From Actinomycetota bacterium (GTDB taxonomy: Bacteria; Actinomycetota; Acidimicrobiia; Actinomarinales; Actinomarinaceae): a stretch of DNA of 37,389 bases. The DNA lies in contig JAQCEB010000006.1 in assembly GCA_027729925.1 (NCBI GenBank), positions 1 through 37,389 of the forward strand. Direction: 5' to 3'. Under the pieces are notes generated by a model. It worked only from the letters and a program-made list of their open reading frames with translations, did no database searches and was not told the origin of the DNA. How positions within the stretch are numbered: position 1 is the first letter of the stretch; each line of letters opens with the position of its first letter. This document shows positions 1-7,704 of this stretch, piece by piece. Both the position numbers and the translations under genes were made by a program.

Positions 1-555
1 GTTTGGACTGTAATCATCTCCACCACCACGCGCTACTTTTTGAAGAGTCGGCATTCCAGCATGATAGGTGCCACTATCACCTCTCAATGTTTTGATAAAG
101 GCCTCTTGTTTAGCTGCATCTATGTTTTCACCAGTTGGATCTGTAAATAGTTCAACCATTCGTGCAACTTTTTCTATAAAAGCATCTGGGACGGCAACTT
201 GTCCTCCAACATTCCCTGCTGCCATAATTCTCACACCATTAATAGTTACTTCACGTTTGAAAAATTCACTAGGTATTTCAACGATACGGTCTTTATCATA
301 AGCTTGGATTGTAAGAACATCAATGATTTCACCTTTTTGATAAACAGGAATTGTAGTAGTTGTGGTAGTAGACGAAGATGTAGTAGATGAAGATGTAGTA
401 GTTGTCTCTTCCTCTACAACTGCAGTCTCTTCCTCTACAACTGCAGTCTCTTCCTCTACAACTGCAGAAATTTGTTCATCCGAACTTCCACAAGCAAAAA
501 CTAGTGAAGATAAAAGTAATATTATAATTTTTTTTGAAATCAATTTATAAAACAT
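1..555 (-). CDS. Putative lipoprotein with Glu/Val and Ser/Thr repeat linker (partial, C-terminus outside window)
   Basis: This frame is open from an ATG at 555 to the window edge, giving 185 codons; it is missing from the ORF track because no stop lies in the window. The protein starts MFYKLISKK, has a hydrophobic run and a lipobox ending LVFAC, so the mature form should be lipid-anchored outside the cytoplasmic membrane. Behind the Cys comes an acidic linker with AVVEEET three times, then a Ser/Thr-rich run, both typical of flexible spacers. The folded part begins near residue 70 (IPVYQKGEIIDVL) and contains a segment reading GTYHAGMPTLQKVARGGG. I do not recognise that domain. A TAAGAT hexamer lies six bases upstream of the ATG, which would suit a leaderless transcript; no Shine-Dalgarno sequence is visible. 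It is divergent from the M60-like lipoprotein gene. Confidence 0.8.
   Translation of the reverse strand, partial: MFYKLISKKIIILLLSSLVFACGSSDEQISAVVEEETAVVEEETAVVEEETTTTSSSTTSSSTTTTTTIPVYQKGEIIDVLTIQAYDKDRIVEIPSEFFKREVTINGVRIMAAGNVGGQVAVPDAFIEKVARMVELFTDPTGENIDAAKQEAFIKTLRGDSGTYHAGMPTLQKVARGGGDDYSPN
404..466. repeat. Three perfect 21-bp tandem repeats
   Basis: The unit gtctcttcctctacaactgca occurs three times without a mismatch at 404-424, 425-445 and 446-466. On the minus strand it encodes AVVEEET, repeated in the linker of the lipoprotein. Two near-identical 15-bp units (ga[c/t]gaagatgtagta, 371-400) encoding part of the Ser/Thr run lie next to it. The unit length is a multiple of three, so copy-number change would lengthen the linker without shifting frame. 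Confidence 0.95.
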
Positions 556-612
556 TTATTTATCTTAATAAAGTGATTTTTATATATTCTTTTTGTTTAT
601 TATTGAATTAAT

Positions 613-3600
613 TTGTATATTAAAAAAATTTCAATTATTTTATTTACCCTTTTATTTTTTTCATACTGTTCATCACAAGAGCAAACTTCAGTACCTCAAT
701 CCGAAATTGAAAATATTGAAGATATTGAAAATATTGAAGATATTGAAAATATTGAAGATATTGAAGACATGGAAGACATGGAAAATATTGAAAATGAATT
801 TATTCAAATCGTAGATGGTGTAACTATTCGTACCACTGAAAAAATTGATGAATCTAAATATGATTTTGTAGAAAAATATCAAATGGAAGAGAGTACTCAG
901 AAAACATTTACAGCTCCAAATGGATATAAAGTTGCCAAAGCTATTGCATATGTTGATAAATGGCCTCCAGAAGAAAAATGTTCTATGGATATATCAGTAC
1001 CAATATCTATGTACTCTCTAGGCTTATCAGAGTTTACAATAAATGCTGATCCAACACTTGTTGGAGACCCCTGTCCTGGGCCAAAAACTTGGTACTTTAC
1101 GTTTGGTTATGTAAAAGAAGATGTTGAAATTAATGTCCTTGAACAAATTAATGTGACAGAACCAAAACTCTATGAAATAAGACAGTTCTTACAAAATAGG
1201 ATGAATAGTAGAGATGTAGAAGTTATTGATTCCTCAGCTTCTCTTCCAGAGATTTGTAACGATCAAGATACTTTCAGTTATGATTTCAACAACAACCTAC
1301 TAGAAAGTAGCAGTTTACATGAAGCTGCACTCTGGAATAAAAATCTAGATAATCCAGATGAACCAACACTATTAAGTTCATCAGATTTAAGATTCGAAGA
1401 TGGAATTTTAAATCTTGAAAATAGATTGAGTTATCTTACACTTCCGGATTATCTTACTTCTTGCCTTGCAAGACAGGATAATATTGAAATTTCATTGAGA
1501 ATTAAAATACCAGCGTATGAAGATGCAAAAAGACCACTTATATCAAATACATTATTTGAAGCTTGTCGTCAAACAGAGTTAGGAGTTTGTTTATTTTTAA
1601 CTCCTCCAGATTTAGATATGGAAGTACCTATTGAAGATGTAGACAATCCTGATTATTATTTACTAGGTTTCTTTTCAGGACAAAGTGAGAATTTCATAGC
1701 TGGATTTAAGTTTTTCGCTACACAAACTCCAATTTATGCTGGAAAGTGGTACGATATTAAACTCAAACTTGAGTTAAACGCTGTGACTCCTGCTGTAAGT
1801 ATTGTTGTAGATGACGTAGTTAATAAATTTACGAGTTTTCCAGAGTGGGATGGCGATCCAAAAATAGCTCATAATTATTTATTTAGTAATGAATCTCGAT
1901 ATAGTTTATTTGGAATTAGAAATGACTTTAACGAGGTGGAAGAAGATACGAATGTTCCTCTACTTGTAGATAAAGTCACTATCCAGAATTTTTCTAAAAT
2001 ACAAGAATCTGAGGAAATAAATAGTTTATTAACTCAGTTAATTACAAATATTGAAAACAATTCTACTCAAAATAATCAATCCCATTACCAAAGAATCACC
2101 TCTCTTTTTGTTGGTGATTGGGATCCAGTATCTAGTAACGTACTTGATTATCTAAGCGCCGTAGAAAAATATGAAGGCTCAATATACCCACCAACAGTAA
2201 AAACAAATATTAAAACTTTGTCCTACACTAAACAACTTGCTCATTTTTTTAAAGAGTGGATATTTGACAATCTGTTTATTGAAGATCAAATCAAAAAAGT
2301 AGAAAATCTCTCATTTAAAGAAACAGAAATATTCCCAGGTTCAGTCGCTTCTAGTCCAAAAACTATAAGCAGAACAATAGAAGTAAATGGAACTTATAAT
2401 GAAAGTCCAGGTTACCATTTCAATAATGACGAAACAGTTTTAAGACCTACAGGATTATATGCTGAACCGGGAAAAATAGTAACTATAGAGGTACCAAAAG
2501 AAGTACTCGATAAGGGATGGCTTGTTCAAGTAGGTATTCACGGAGGAAACTTAGCTTGCTGGTCAGAAACAAGACGTTTTAATAGAATTGCCAACACGTT
2601 TGAATTAAACAAAGAGACCGTTTCAATTGCTAATCCTTTTGGTGGAGGTATTTATATTATTGTCCCAGATGGAAGTGATAGCGGGATAATCGAAATATCA
2701 ATTAAAGATGCTATTAATATGCCCACATTTAGCACTTTGCAATTAAAAGGTATAAATAATGATCTTGATCAATTCAAATCAGACTTAAAAACTTCTCAAG
2801 TTCCATGGTTTGAAATTATAAGCGATAAGTTTAATCTTACCTATCCACTTGAGTACTCAAATTCTTATGAAAATCCACTCGAAATGCTAACTGTTATGGA
2901 AAAATCTCTAGATGCCATAATGTTAATGTCAGGAAGACCACTTGAAAGGGTTCGAGCGGAATGGTTGGTTGTTGATGCACAAATTATTGCATGCGGTACG
3001 GCAATGGCAGCTAGCTATCCTACATTTGGAGATTATGACGGTAGTCCTTCTTTGAAAGATAAAGTTAATGATGGACTCTGGTTCTCACCTTATAAAAATG
3101 ATTTCATATATTGGCACGAAATGGGTCATTTACACAATTTACCAACTCTTGGATGTCAAGAACAGGAAAGTAATGTACATCTTTTAAAGGCTGTAATTGA
3201 TAGCAAAGTTTTTAACTCACCACCCGATATTGCATTAAAAAATTCTGGCTTCCAGCCATTTACAAGACTTGAAGCAGCATTTGACCTAATGTTTACAATT
3301 GATTGGCAGAATGAAGAAAGGGTCTGTGGTGAAAATGATAAAATTTATGGTGGAAATCAAATGCGTTACCAGACCAAAAGCTGGGCTAGATATTTGGAGA
3401 TAGTTGATTTATATGGCTGGGAGACAGTAGGTAAAATACACAACACATTTTATAATAAAAATATAAGGAATGGGTACATCAAAGATTATGAAATTTCTGA
3501 TGATGAGTTTGTTTACAGAGCTTCCCACGAAGTTGGAATAAATTTAGCACCAATTTTTGAATTTTGGGGGCTAGTTCTTGATCAAAATATTATTAATGGG

Positions 3601-3831
3601 TTAAAAGTTCTCCCACCGCCGATAGAATTTATTGAAAGATTAAACTTTTATAAAAATAATATTCCCAATAATGAAAAGGAATATAACGTTATGCTTGATA
3701 CTTTGAGAAGTGGAGTTGGTAACGATCAGTATGTTCGAATTGACTATTGGAAAAACAATTACTCACAAAGTATTTTAGATAAAATGCATGACAGAATTGA
3801 TAAAATCATTAAAGATATCAACAATTATTAA
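613..3831 (+). CDS. M60-like (enhancin/mucinase-type) zinc metallopeptidase, lipoprotein
   Basis: This 1072-residue protein begins with a TTG codon. That start is chosen because it gives a complete lipoprotein signal (MYIKKIS, hydrophobic run, FFSYC) and no in-frame ATG precedes the lipobox. Residues about 32-61 are an IEN/IED tripeptide repeat linker. Residues about 210-470 look like a concanavalin/LamG-type beta-sandwich. Around residue 612 the segment RPTGLYAEPGKIVTIEVP resembles the N-terminal accessory region of M60-like peptidases (Pfam M60). The zinc site is WHEMGH at about 834-839 (H835, E836, H839), followed by E850 or E852, which fits HExxHx(8-28)E. M60 enzymes cut glycosylated proteins such as mucins, so a cell-surface glycopeptidase is the best guess; the natural substrate is unknown. 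The C-terminus (FVYRASHEVGINLAPIFEFWG) also suits the family. Confidence 0.85.
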   Translation: MYIKKISIILFTLLFFSYCSSQEQTSVPQSEIENIEDIENIEDIENIEDIEDMEDMENIENEFIQIVDGVTIRTTEKIDESKYDFVEKYQMEESTQKTFTAPNGYKVAKAIAYVDKWPPEEKCSMDISVPISMYSLGLSEFTINADPTLVGDPCPGPKTWYFTFGYVKEDVEINVLEQINVTEPKLYEIRQFLQNRMNSRDVEVIDSSASLPEICNDQDTFSYDFNNNLLESSSLHEAALWNKNLDNPDEPTLLSSSDLRFEDGILNLENRLSYLTLPDYLTSCLARQDNIEISLRIKIPAYEDAKRPLISNTLFEACRQTELGVCLFLTPPDLDMEVPIEDVDNPDYYLLGFFSGQSENFIAGFKFFATQTPIYAGKWYDIKLKLELNAVTPAVSIVVDDVVNKFTSFPEWDGDPKIAHNYLFSNESRYSLFGIRNDFNEVEEDTNVPLLVDKVTIQNFSKIQESEEINSLLTQLITNIENNSTQNNQSHYQRITSLFVGDWDPVSSNVLDYLSAVEKYEGSIYPPTVKTNIKTLSYTKQLAHFFKEWIFDNLFIEDQIKKVENLSFKETEIFPGSVASSPKTISRTIEVNGTYNESPGYHFNNDETVLRPTGLYAEPGKIVTIEVPKEVLDKGWLVQVGIHGGNLACWSETRRFNRIANTFELNKETVSIANPFGGGIYIIVPDGSDSGIIEISIKDAINMPTFSTLQLKGINNDLDQFKSDLKTSQVPWFEIISDKFNLTYPLEYSNSYENPLEMLTVMEKSLDAIMLMSGRPLERVRAEWLVVDAQIIACGTAMAASYPTFGDYDGSPSLKDKVNDGLWFSPYKNDFIYWHEMGHLHNLPTLGCQEQESNVHLLKAVIDSKVFNSPPDIALKNSGFQPFTRLEAAFDLMFTIDWQNEERVCGENDKIYGGNQMRYQTKSWARYLEIVDLYGWETVGKIHNTFYNKNIRNGYIKDYEISDDEFVYRASHEVGINLAPIFEFWGLVLDQNIINGLKVLPPPIEFIERLNFYKNNIPNNEKEYNVMLDTLRSGVGNDQYVRIDYWKNNYSQSILDKMHDRIDKIIKDINNY
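706..795 (+). repeat. Ten-unit 9-bp coding tandem repeat
   Basis: Ten consecutive units of the form AT(T/G)GAA(A/G)A(T/C) run through the start of the M60-like gene, encoding Ile/Met-Glu-Asn/Asp ten times. The first units alternate ATTGAAAAT and ATTGAAGAT; units eight and nine carry ATG for ATT. The period is a multiple of three, so slippage would change only linker length. Confidence 0.95.
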
Positions 3832-3903
3832 AAAATTTACTTCTATTAACGTTTCATTGACTAGTTAAGTTTATTTGAAATTACTAAAATTAGATATTGT
3901 GTA

Positions 3904-4947
3904 TTAAATATTTTTGAAAATATATTTATCAAAAACTTTCATTTTTTCAAACCAACTTTCTTGATAAAAATAATTTACAGTTGCTGCAACAGAAGATAAA
4001 AGAGCGTTACCGTCTTGTGGTGTGAAACAATATCCTGTAAGTTCATATTCTGTTGCATGAATTGAATGCTTTGATATAACTCCATGAGATAGAATTCTTC
4101 CGTGATATCCATGATCTCTACCAAATGAGAATACTTTATTAGCAGACATCTTTTCAGTCTCCATTAAGTAATTGCTTGCTTGCAAATATTGCAACATCTC
4201 ATCTTTCATAATTTTTTCTTCAAAACGTAGATTAAACCAAAGGGTATGCATATATTGAGTAGGTATTTTTATAGCTGAAGAAAATAAATCTAACTCTATC
4301 CCGCTTTGTTGAAAGAGTTCAAAAACATCTCTAGCATGATGTGTTCCAAATTGTTCACTTGAGTGTTTTGAAATGTATGGTGATGGAGAAAATGAATCAT
4401 CTTGAGAAACGTCATTAGATCTTCTTAAACAAACAAATTTTCCTTGCTTTAGATTTTTTTTATTATCAATAGAAAAAGTTTTGACAATGGAAGCGATATT
4501 GTGTGTATTACACGAAGCAATTAAATATGTATTTTTATTTTCATCTAAAATTTCATTATTTATACCCCATGCATAAAAAGGCCCAAATCCATGTTCTGAA
4601 CCTTGAGCTAGAAACCTTTTACCAGAATCAAGATGTTGATAGATTGCTTCCCAATTTTTATTACCACTAGGAGTGCAATCAATTATTACTTGTGATTCAC
4701 TGTAAGTGTCATCTAAATTTTTTGAATCAAAACCTAGTGTTTTGAATTCAGATTTAGAATCGTCATTTGAGACTAGTAGTGCACCTTTTCTTAAAAGTGC
4801 TTCTACTTTACCTTTTTCTTCAGAAAGAGGGGTTCTTTTATAAAAATAAACATTGTCAATACCTAATGCAGTTTTATGTTCTGCCAACAAACCTATTAGT
4901 GGTTCACCAATTGTGCCAGTTCCAATGACGAGTACATTTTTTTTCAC
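3904..4947 (-). CDS. Archaeal-type (type II) glyceraldehyde-3-phosphate dehydrogenase-like protein
   Basis: The 347-residue protein opens with a Rossmann motif (VLVIGTGTIGEP, residues 5-16) and keeps the layout I know from archaeal NAD(P)-dependent GAPDH. It has IIDCTPSG near 88-95, then IASCNTHNI with the candidate catalytic Cys146 (archaeal SCNTTG). LRRSNDVSQ near 174-182 matches the archaeal VRRGADPAQ region. GTHHARDV near 201-208 corresponds to SHHGPDV, carrying the second catalytic His, and IKIPTQYMH corresponds to the VPTTLMH strand. It would oxidise glyceraldehyde 3-phosphate, but the substrate is not proven and an aspartate-semialdehyde-dehydrogenase-like or divergent role is possible. 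The start is GTG at 4947, preceded by a TAAAAT hexamer seven bases away and no Shine-Dalgarno sequence. Its neighbour is divergent ppdK. Confidence 0.7.
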   Translation of the reverse strand: MKKNVLVIGTGTIGEPLIGLLAEHKTALGIDNVYFYKRTPLSEEKGKVEALLRKGALLVSNDDSKSEFKTLGFDSKNLDDTYSESQVIIDCTPSGNKNWEAIYQHLDSGKRFLAQGSEHGFGPFYAWGINNEILDENKNTYLIASCNTHNIASIVKTFSIDNKKNLKQGKFVCLRRSNDVSQDDSFSPSPYISKHSSEQFGTHHARDVFELFQQSGIELDLFSSAIKIPTQYMHTLWFNLRFEEKIMKDEMLQYLQASNYLMETEKMSANKVFSFGRDHGYHGRILSHGVISKHSIHATEYELTGYCFTPQDGNALLSSVAATVNYFYQESWFEKMKVFDKYIFKNI

Positions 4948-4950
4948 TAA

Positions 4951-4960
4951 TATTATTTTA
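4951..4960. promoter_or_regulatory. Overlapping divergent -10-like elements in the 13-bp gap between GAPDH-like gene and ppdK
   Basis: Between the GTG at 4947 (minus) and the ATG at 4961 (plus) there are 13 bases. They hold TATTAT on the plus strand (4951-4956) and TAAAAT on the minus strand (4955-4960), each four to seven bases from the start codon it would serve. Neither gene shows a Shine-Dalgarno sequence, so both may be transcribed as leaderless mRNAs. I did not find convincing -35 boxes. Confidence 0.4.
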
Positions 4961-7633
4961 ATGTCAGCAAATTTTGAAGTATCAAATTCAATCTATAATT
5001 TTTCACTTTCTGAAACAGATGGTGACGCTTCACAAATAGATTTATTGGGAGGTAAAGGAGCAAATCTTGCTGAAATGAGCAAGCTAGGGATTAATGTTCC
5101 ACCAGGATTTACTATTACAACCGAAGTTTGTAATTATTTCATGAAGAATAAAGCATTACCTGATAATTTAGAAGACCAAATTGGTAAAGCTGTAAAGAAA
5201 CTCGAAAACTTAACTGGGAGAATTTTTAATGGATCAGAAAATCTCCTTTTGTTATCAGTACGCTCTGGAGGAAGAATTTCTATGCCAGGAATGATGGATT
5301 CAATTTTGAATATAGGCTTGAATGATTTCAATGTAGGTATATTGGCAAAAGAATTTAACGATGAAAGATTTGCTTTAGATTCATATCGGCGTCTAATTCA
5401 GATGTATTCTAATGTAGTTCTTGGTCTAGAACATGAAAGATTTGAAGCTGTAATAAAAAATAAAAAAAGAATGGATGGAGTAATCTCCGATGCAGAATTC
5501 AATATCGAACAATTAAAATGGATAATAAATGCTTATAAAAATATTATCGAAAGGTTCTCAAAAGTTCCATTTCCACAAGATCCAAATGAACAGTTGCTTG
5601 GTGCAATTAAAGCTGTTTTTAATAGTTGGCTGAATAAAAGGGCAATTAGTTATAGAAAAATTAATAACATTCCTGACACTTGGGGGACAGGAGCAACAGT
5701 TCAGACTATGGTTTATGGAAATTTAAATGATTTCTCTGGGACAGGTGTTGCATTTACTAGAAATCCTTCAAATGGTAATAAAGAGTTATATGGAGAATAT
5801 TTAATGAATGCCCAAGGTGAAGATGTAGTAGCAGGTATTAGAACTCCACTTCCAATTTCTAAAACTGAACTTAATAAAGGTAAATCATTAGAGGAACTAT
5901 TTCCTGAATCATATAAACAAATAAAAGAAATCTCCTCAAAATTAGAAAATCATTTTAAAGAAGTCCAAGATATTGAATTTACTATTCAAAATAAAGAAGT
6001 TTTTTTACTCCAAACTCGAAAAGCAAAAAGAACAGCTCAAGCAAGTGTCAAGATTGCAGTTGATATGGTTGAAGAAAATATAGTTTCAAAGAATCAAGCA
6101 TTAATTATGGTAGATGCCAACTCAATAACTGATCTTTTACACCCACAATTTGAAGATGAACAGAATAAAACTATTTTTGCTAAAGCATTAAATGCATCAC
6201 CTGGTGCTGCTGTAGGGGAAATAGTATTTGATGCCTATACGGCAGAAAAAGAAGCTAATAAAGGAAGAAAAGTAATTTTAGTTAGAGAAGAAACAAGTCC
6301 AGAAGACATAAACGGAATGTATTCATCTATTGGTATTCTTACTACAAAAGGTGGGATGACAAGTCATGCTGCTGTAGTTGCTCGCGGAATGGGAAAGCCT
6401 TGTATTGTTGGTGCGGAAAATTTAATAATTAATTATGAGAACAAAACTATTTCTAATGGTACAACAACTTTAAATCATGGAGATTTAATTTCATTAGATG
6501 GTTCCCTGGGAGAAGTATATTTAGGAGAACTTAAAACACAACCACCAATACCTTCTGATGAATTTAATCAAATCATGAAATGGTCTGATGAAGTGAGGCG
6601 TTTAAATGTAAGAGCTAATGCAGAGACAGTCAATGACACAAAGAAAGCCCTGGAGTTTAATGCTGAAGGAATTGGACTGTGTAGAACTGAGCACATGTTT
6701 TTTGAAGGTGAGAGAATTATACCAATGAGAGAAATGATAATGGCTGAAAATGTTCAAGGCAGAAAACGAGCTTTAGCCAAATTAATAAATTTTCAAATAA
6801 AAGATTTCGAAAATTTGTTTGAAATATTAGAAGATAAACCTATAACAATAAGGTTACTTGATCCACCAATGCATGAATTTTTACCAAAAAGCGATGTTGA
6901 GATTACATCACTTGCAAATGCAATTGGTATATTGCCTAGTTATATAAATGAAATATTGCTTAAGCTGTCTGAAAGTAATCCAATGTTAGGACATAGAGGT
7001 GTGAGACTGGGATTGACTTATCCTGAAATTTATAAAATGCAAGTTGAAGCAATTTGTCATGCTATTTTTAATATTTCAAAAAAGAAAAATACAATTACAT
7101 CACCTGAAATTATGATTCCTTTAATAATGAATGCAAAAGAACTTCAGAAGATGAAAACCATACTAATAGAAACTATTCAGAATTTAGAAAAAGAGTTGGA
7201 ATTTAATTTTACTTATTCAATTGGGACAATGATTGAATTACCAAGTGCAGCACTTAATTCTGTAGAAATAGCAAAACATGTAGATTTTTTCTCATTTGGA
7301 ACTAATGACTTAACCCAAACAACACTTGGACTTTCCAGAGATGATGCTTCAAAGTTTCTAAATGATTACGTTGAGAACGGGGTATTCAATATAGATCCTT
7401 TTGTTTCGATTGACATTGAGAGTGTCGGTAAATTGGTTGATCTTTCATCTAAAAATGGAAAGGAGTCAAATCCGAAACTGAAGGTAGGTGTGTGTGGTGA
7501 ACACGCAGGTGAAGCAAATTCTATAATTTTTTTAAATAGTTTAAATATTGATTATATTTCATGTTCTCCTTTTAGAATTCCAACCGCAAGACTTGCTTCA
7601 GCTCAAGCTGAGATACTGAATCAGAATTCTTAA
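4961..7633 (+). CDS. ppdK: Pyruvate, phosphate dikinase
   Basis: This enzyme interconverts pyruvate, ATP and phosphate with phosphoenolpyruvate, AMP and pyrophosphate in the cytoplasm. The 890-residue product has the N-terminal nucleotide-binding region (LLGGKGANLAEMSKLGINVPPGFTI). The phospho-carrier domain has the catalytic His at about residue 469 in GGMTSHAAVVARGMGKPC. The C-terminal PEP/pyruvate barrel carries GLCRTEHMFF, GTNDLTQTTLG and VCGEHAG. Length suits the family (about 870-900). The ORF track starts at 4853, but that extension lies inside the opposite-strand GAPDH-like gene and is not family sequence; the ATG at 4961 (MSANFEVSNSIYNFSL) is preferred. Direction in vivo (PEP synthesis or PPi-linked glycolysis) cannot be read from the sequence. 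Confidence 0.95.
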   Translation: MSANFEVSNSIYNFSLSETDGDASQIDLLGGKGANLAEMSKLGINVPPGFTITTEVCNYFMKNKALPDNLEDQIGKAVKKLENLTGRIFNGSENLLLLSVRSGGRISMPGMMDSILNIGLNDFNVGILAKEFNDERFALDSYRRLIQMYSNVVLGLEHERFEAVIKNKKRMDGVISDAEFNIEQLKWIINAYKNIIERFSKVPFPQDPNEQLLGAIKAVFNSWLNKRAISYRKINNIPDTWGTGATVQTMVYGNLNDFSGTGVAFTRNPSNGNKELYGEYLMNAQGEDVVAGIRTPLPISKTELNKGKSLEELFPESYKQIKEISSKLENHFKEVQDIEFTIQNKEVFLLQTRKAKRTAQASVKIAVDMVEENIVSKNQALIMVDANSITDLLHPQFEDEQNKTIFAKALNASPGAAVGEIVFDAYTAEKEANKGRKVILVREETSPEDINGMYSSIGILTTKGGMTSHAAVVARGMGKPCIVGAENLIINYENKTISNGTTTLNHGDLISLDGSLGEVYLGELKTQPPIPSDEFNQIMKWSDEVRRLNVRANAETVNDTKKALEFNAEGIGLCRTEHMFFEGERIIPMREMIMAENVQGRKRALAKLINFQIKDFENLFEILEDKPITIRLLDPPMHEFLPKSDVEITSLANAIGILPSYINEILLKLSESNPMLGHRGVRLGLTYPEIYKMQVEAICHAIFNISKKKNTITSPEIMIPLIMNAKELQKMKTILIETIQNLEKELEFNFTYSIGTMIELPSAALNSVEIAKHVDFFSFGTNDLTQTTLGLSRDDASKFLNDYVENGVFNIDPFVSIDIESVGKLVDLSSKNGKESNPKLKVGVCGEHAGEANSIIFLNSLNIDYISCSPFRIPTARLASAQAEILNQNS

Positions 7634-7669
7634 ATTAGTTACAACTATATAAAAGTAAATATTATTTAA

Positions 7670-7698
7670 TTGAAGCTAAAAAATCTTGATTGTAAAAT
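7670..7698 (+). promoter_or_regulatory. Candidate fabI promoter, leaderless
   Basis: TTGAAG at 7670-7675 and TAAAAT at 7693-7698 are separated by exactly 17 bases, and the TAAAAT lies six bases upstream of the fabI ATG. A start site six or seven bases after the -10 would fall on or next to the ATG. No ribosome-binding sequence is present, which supports a leaderless transcript. Confidence 0.55.
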
Positions 7699-7704
7699 TA
7701 TTTT

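Noticed and set aside
404-466. Possible CRISPR-like array
   Set aside because: The units are directly adjacent with no spacers and encode a protein repeat.
68-550. Plus-strand ORFs of 60-77 residues
   Set aside because: They are antisense to the partial lipoprotein gene, which has a convincing lipobox and start.
593-882. Small ORFs on both strands across the 9-bp repeat
   Set aside because: They are alternate-frame readings of the repeat in the M60-like gene.
3832-3903. Terminator between the converging M60 and GAPDH-like genes
   Set aside because: The spacer is AT-rich, but I could find no stable hairpin with a T-run in either direction.
4853-4960. N-terminal extension of the ppdK ORF
   Set aside because: It is antisense to the GAPDH-like gene start and has no family similarity; the ATG at 4961 gives the normal PPDK start.
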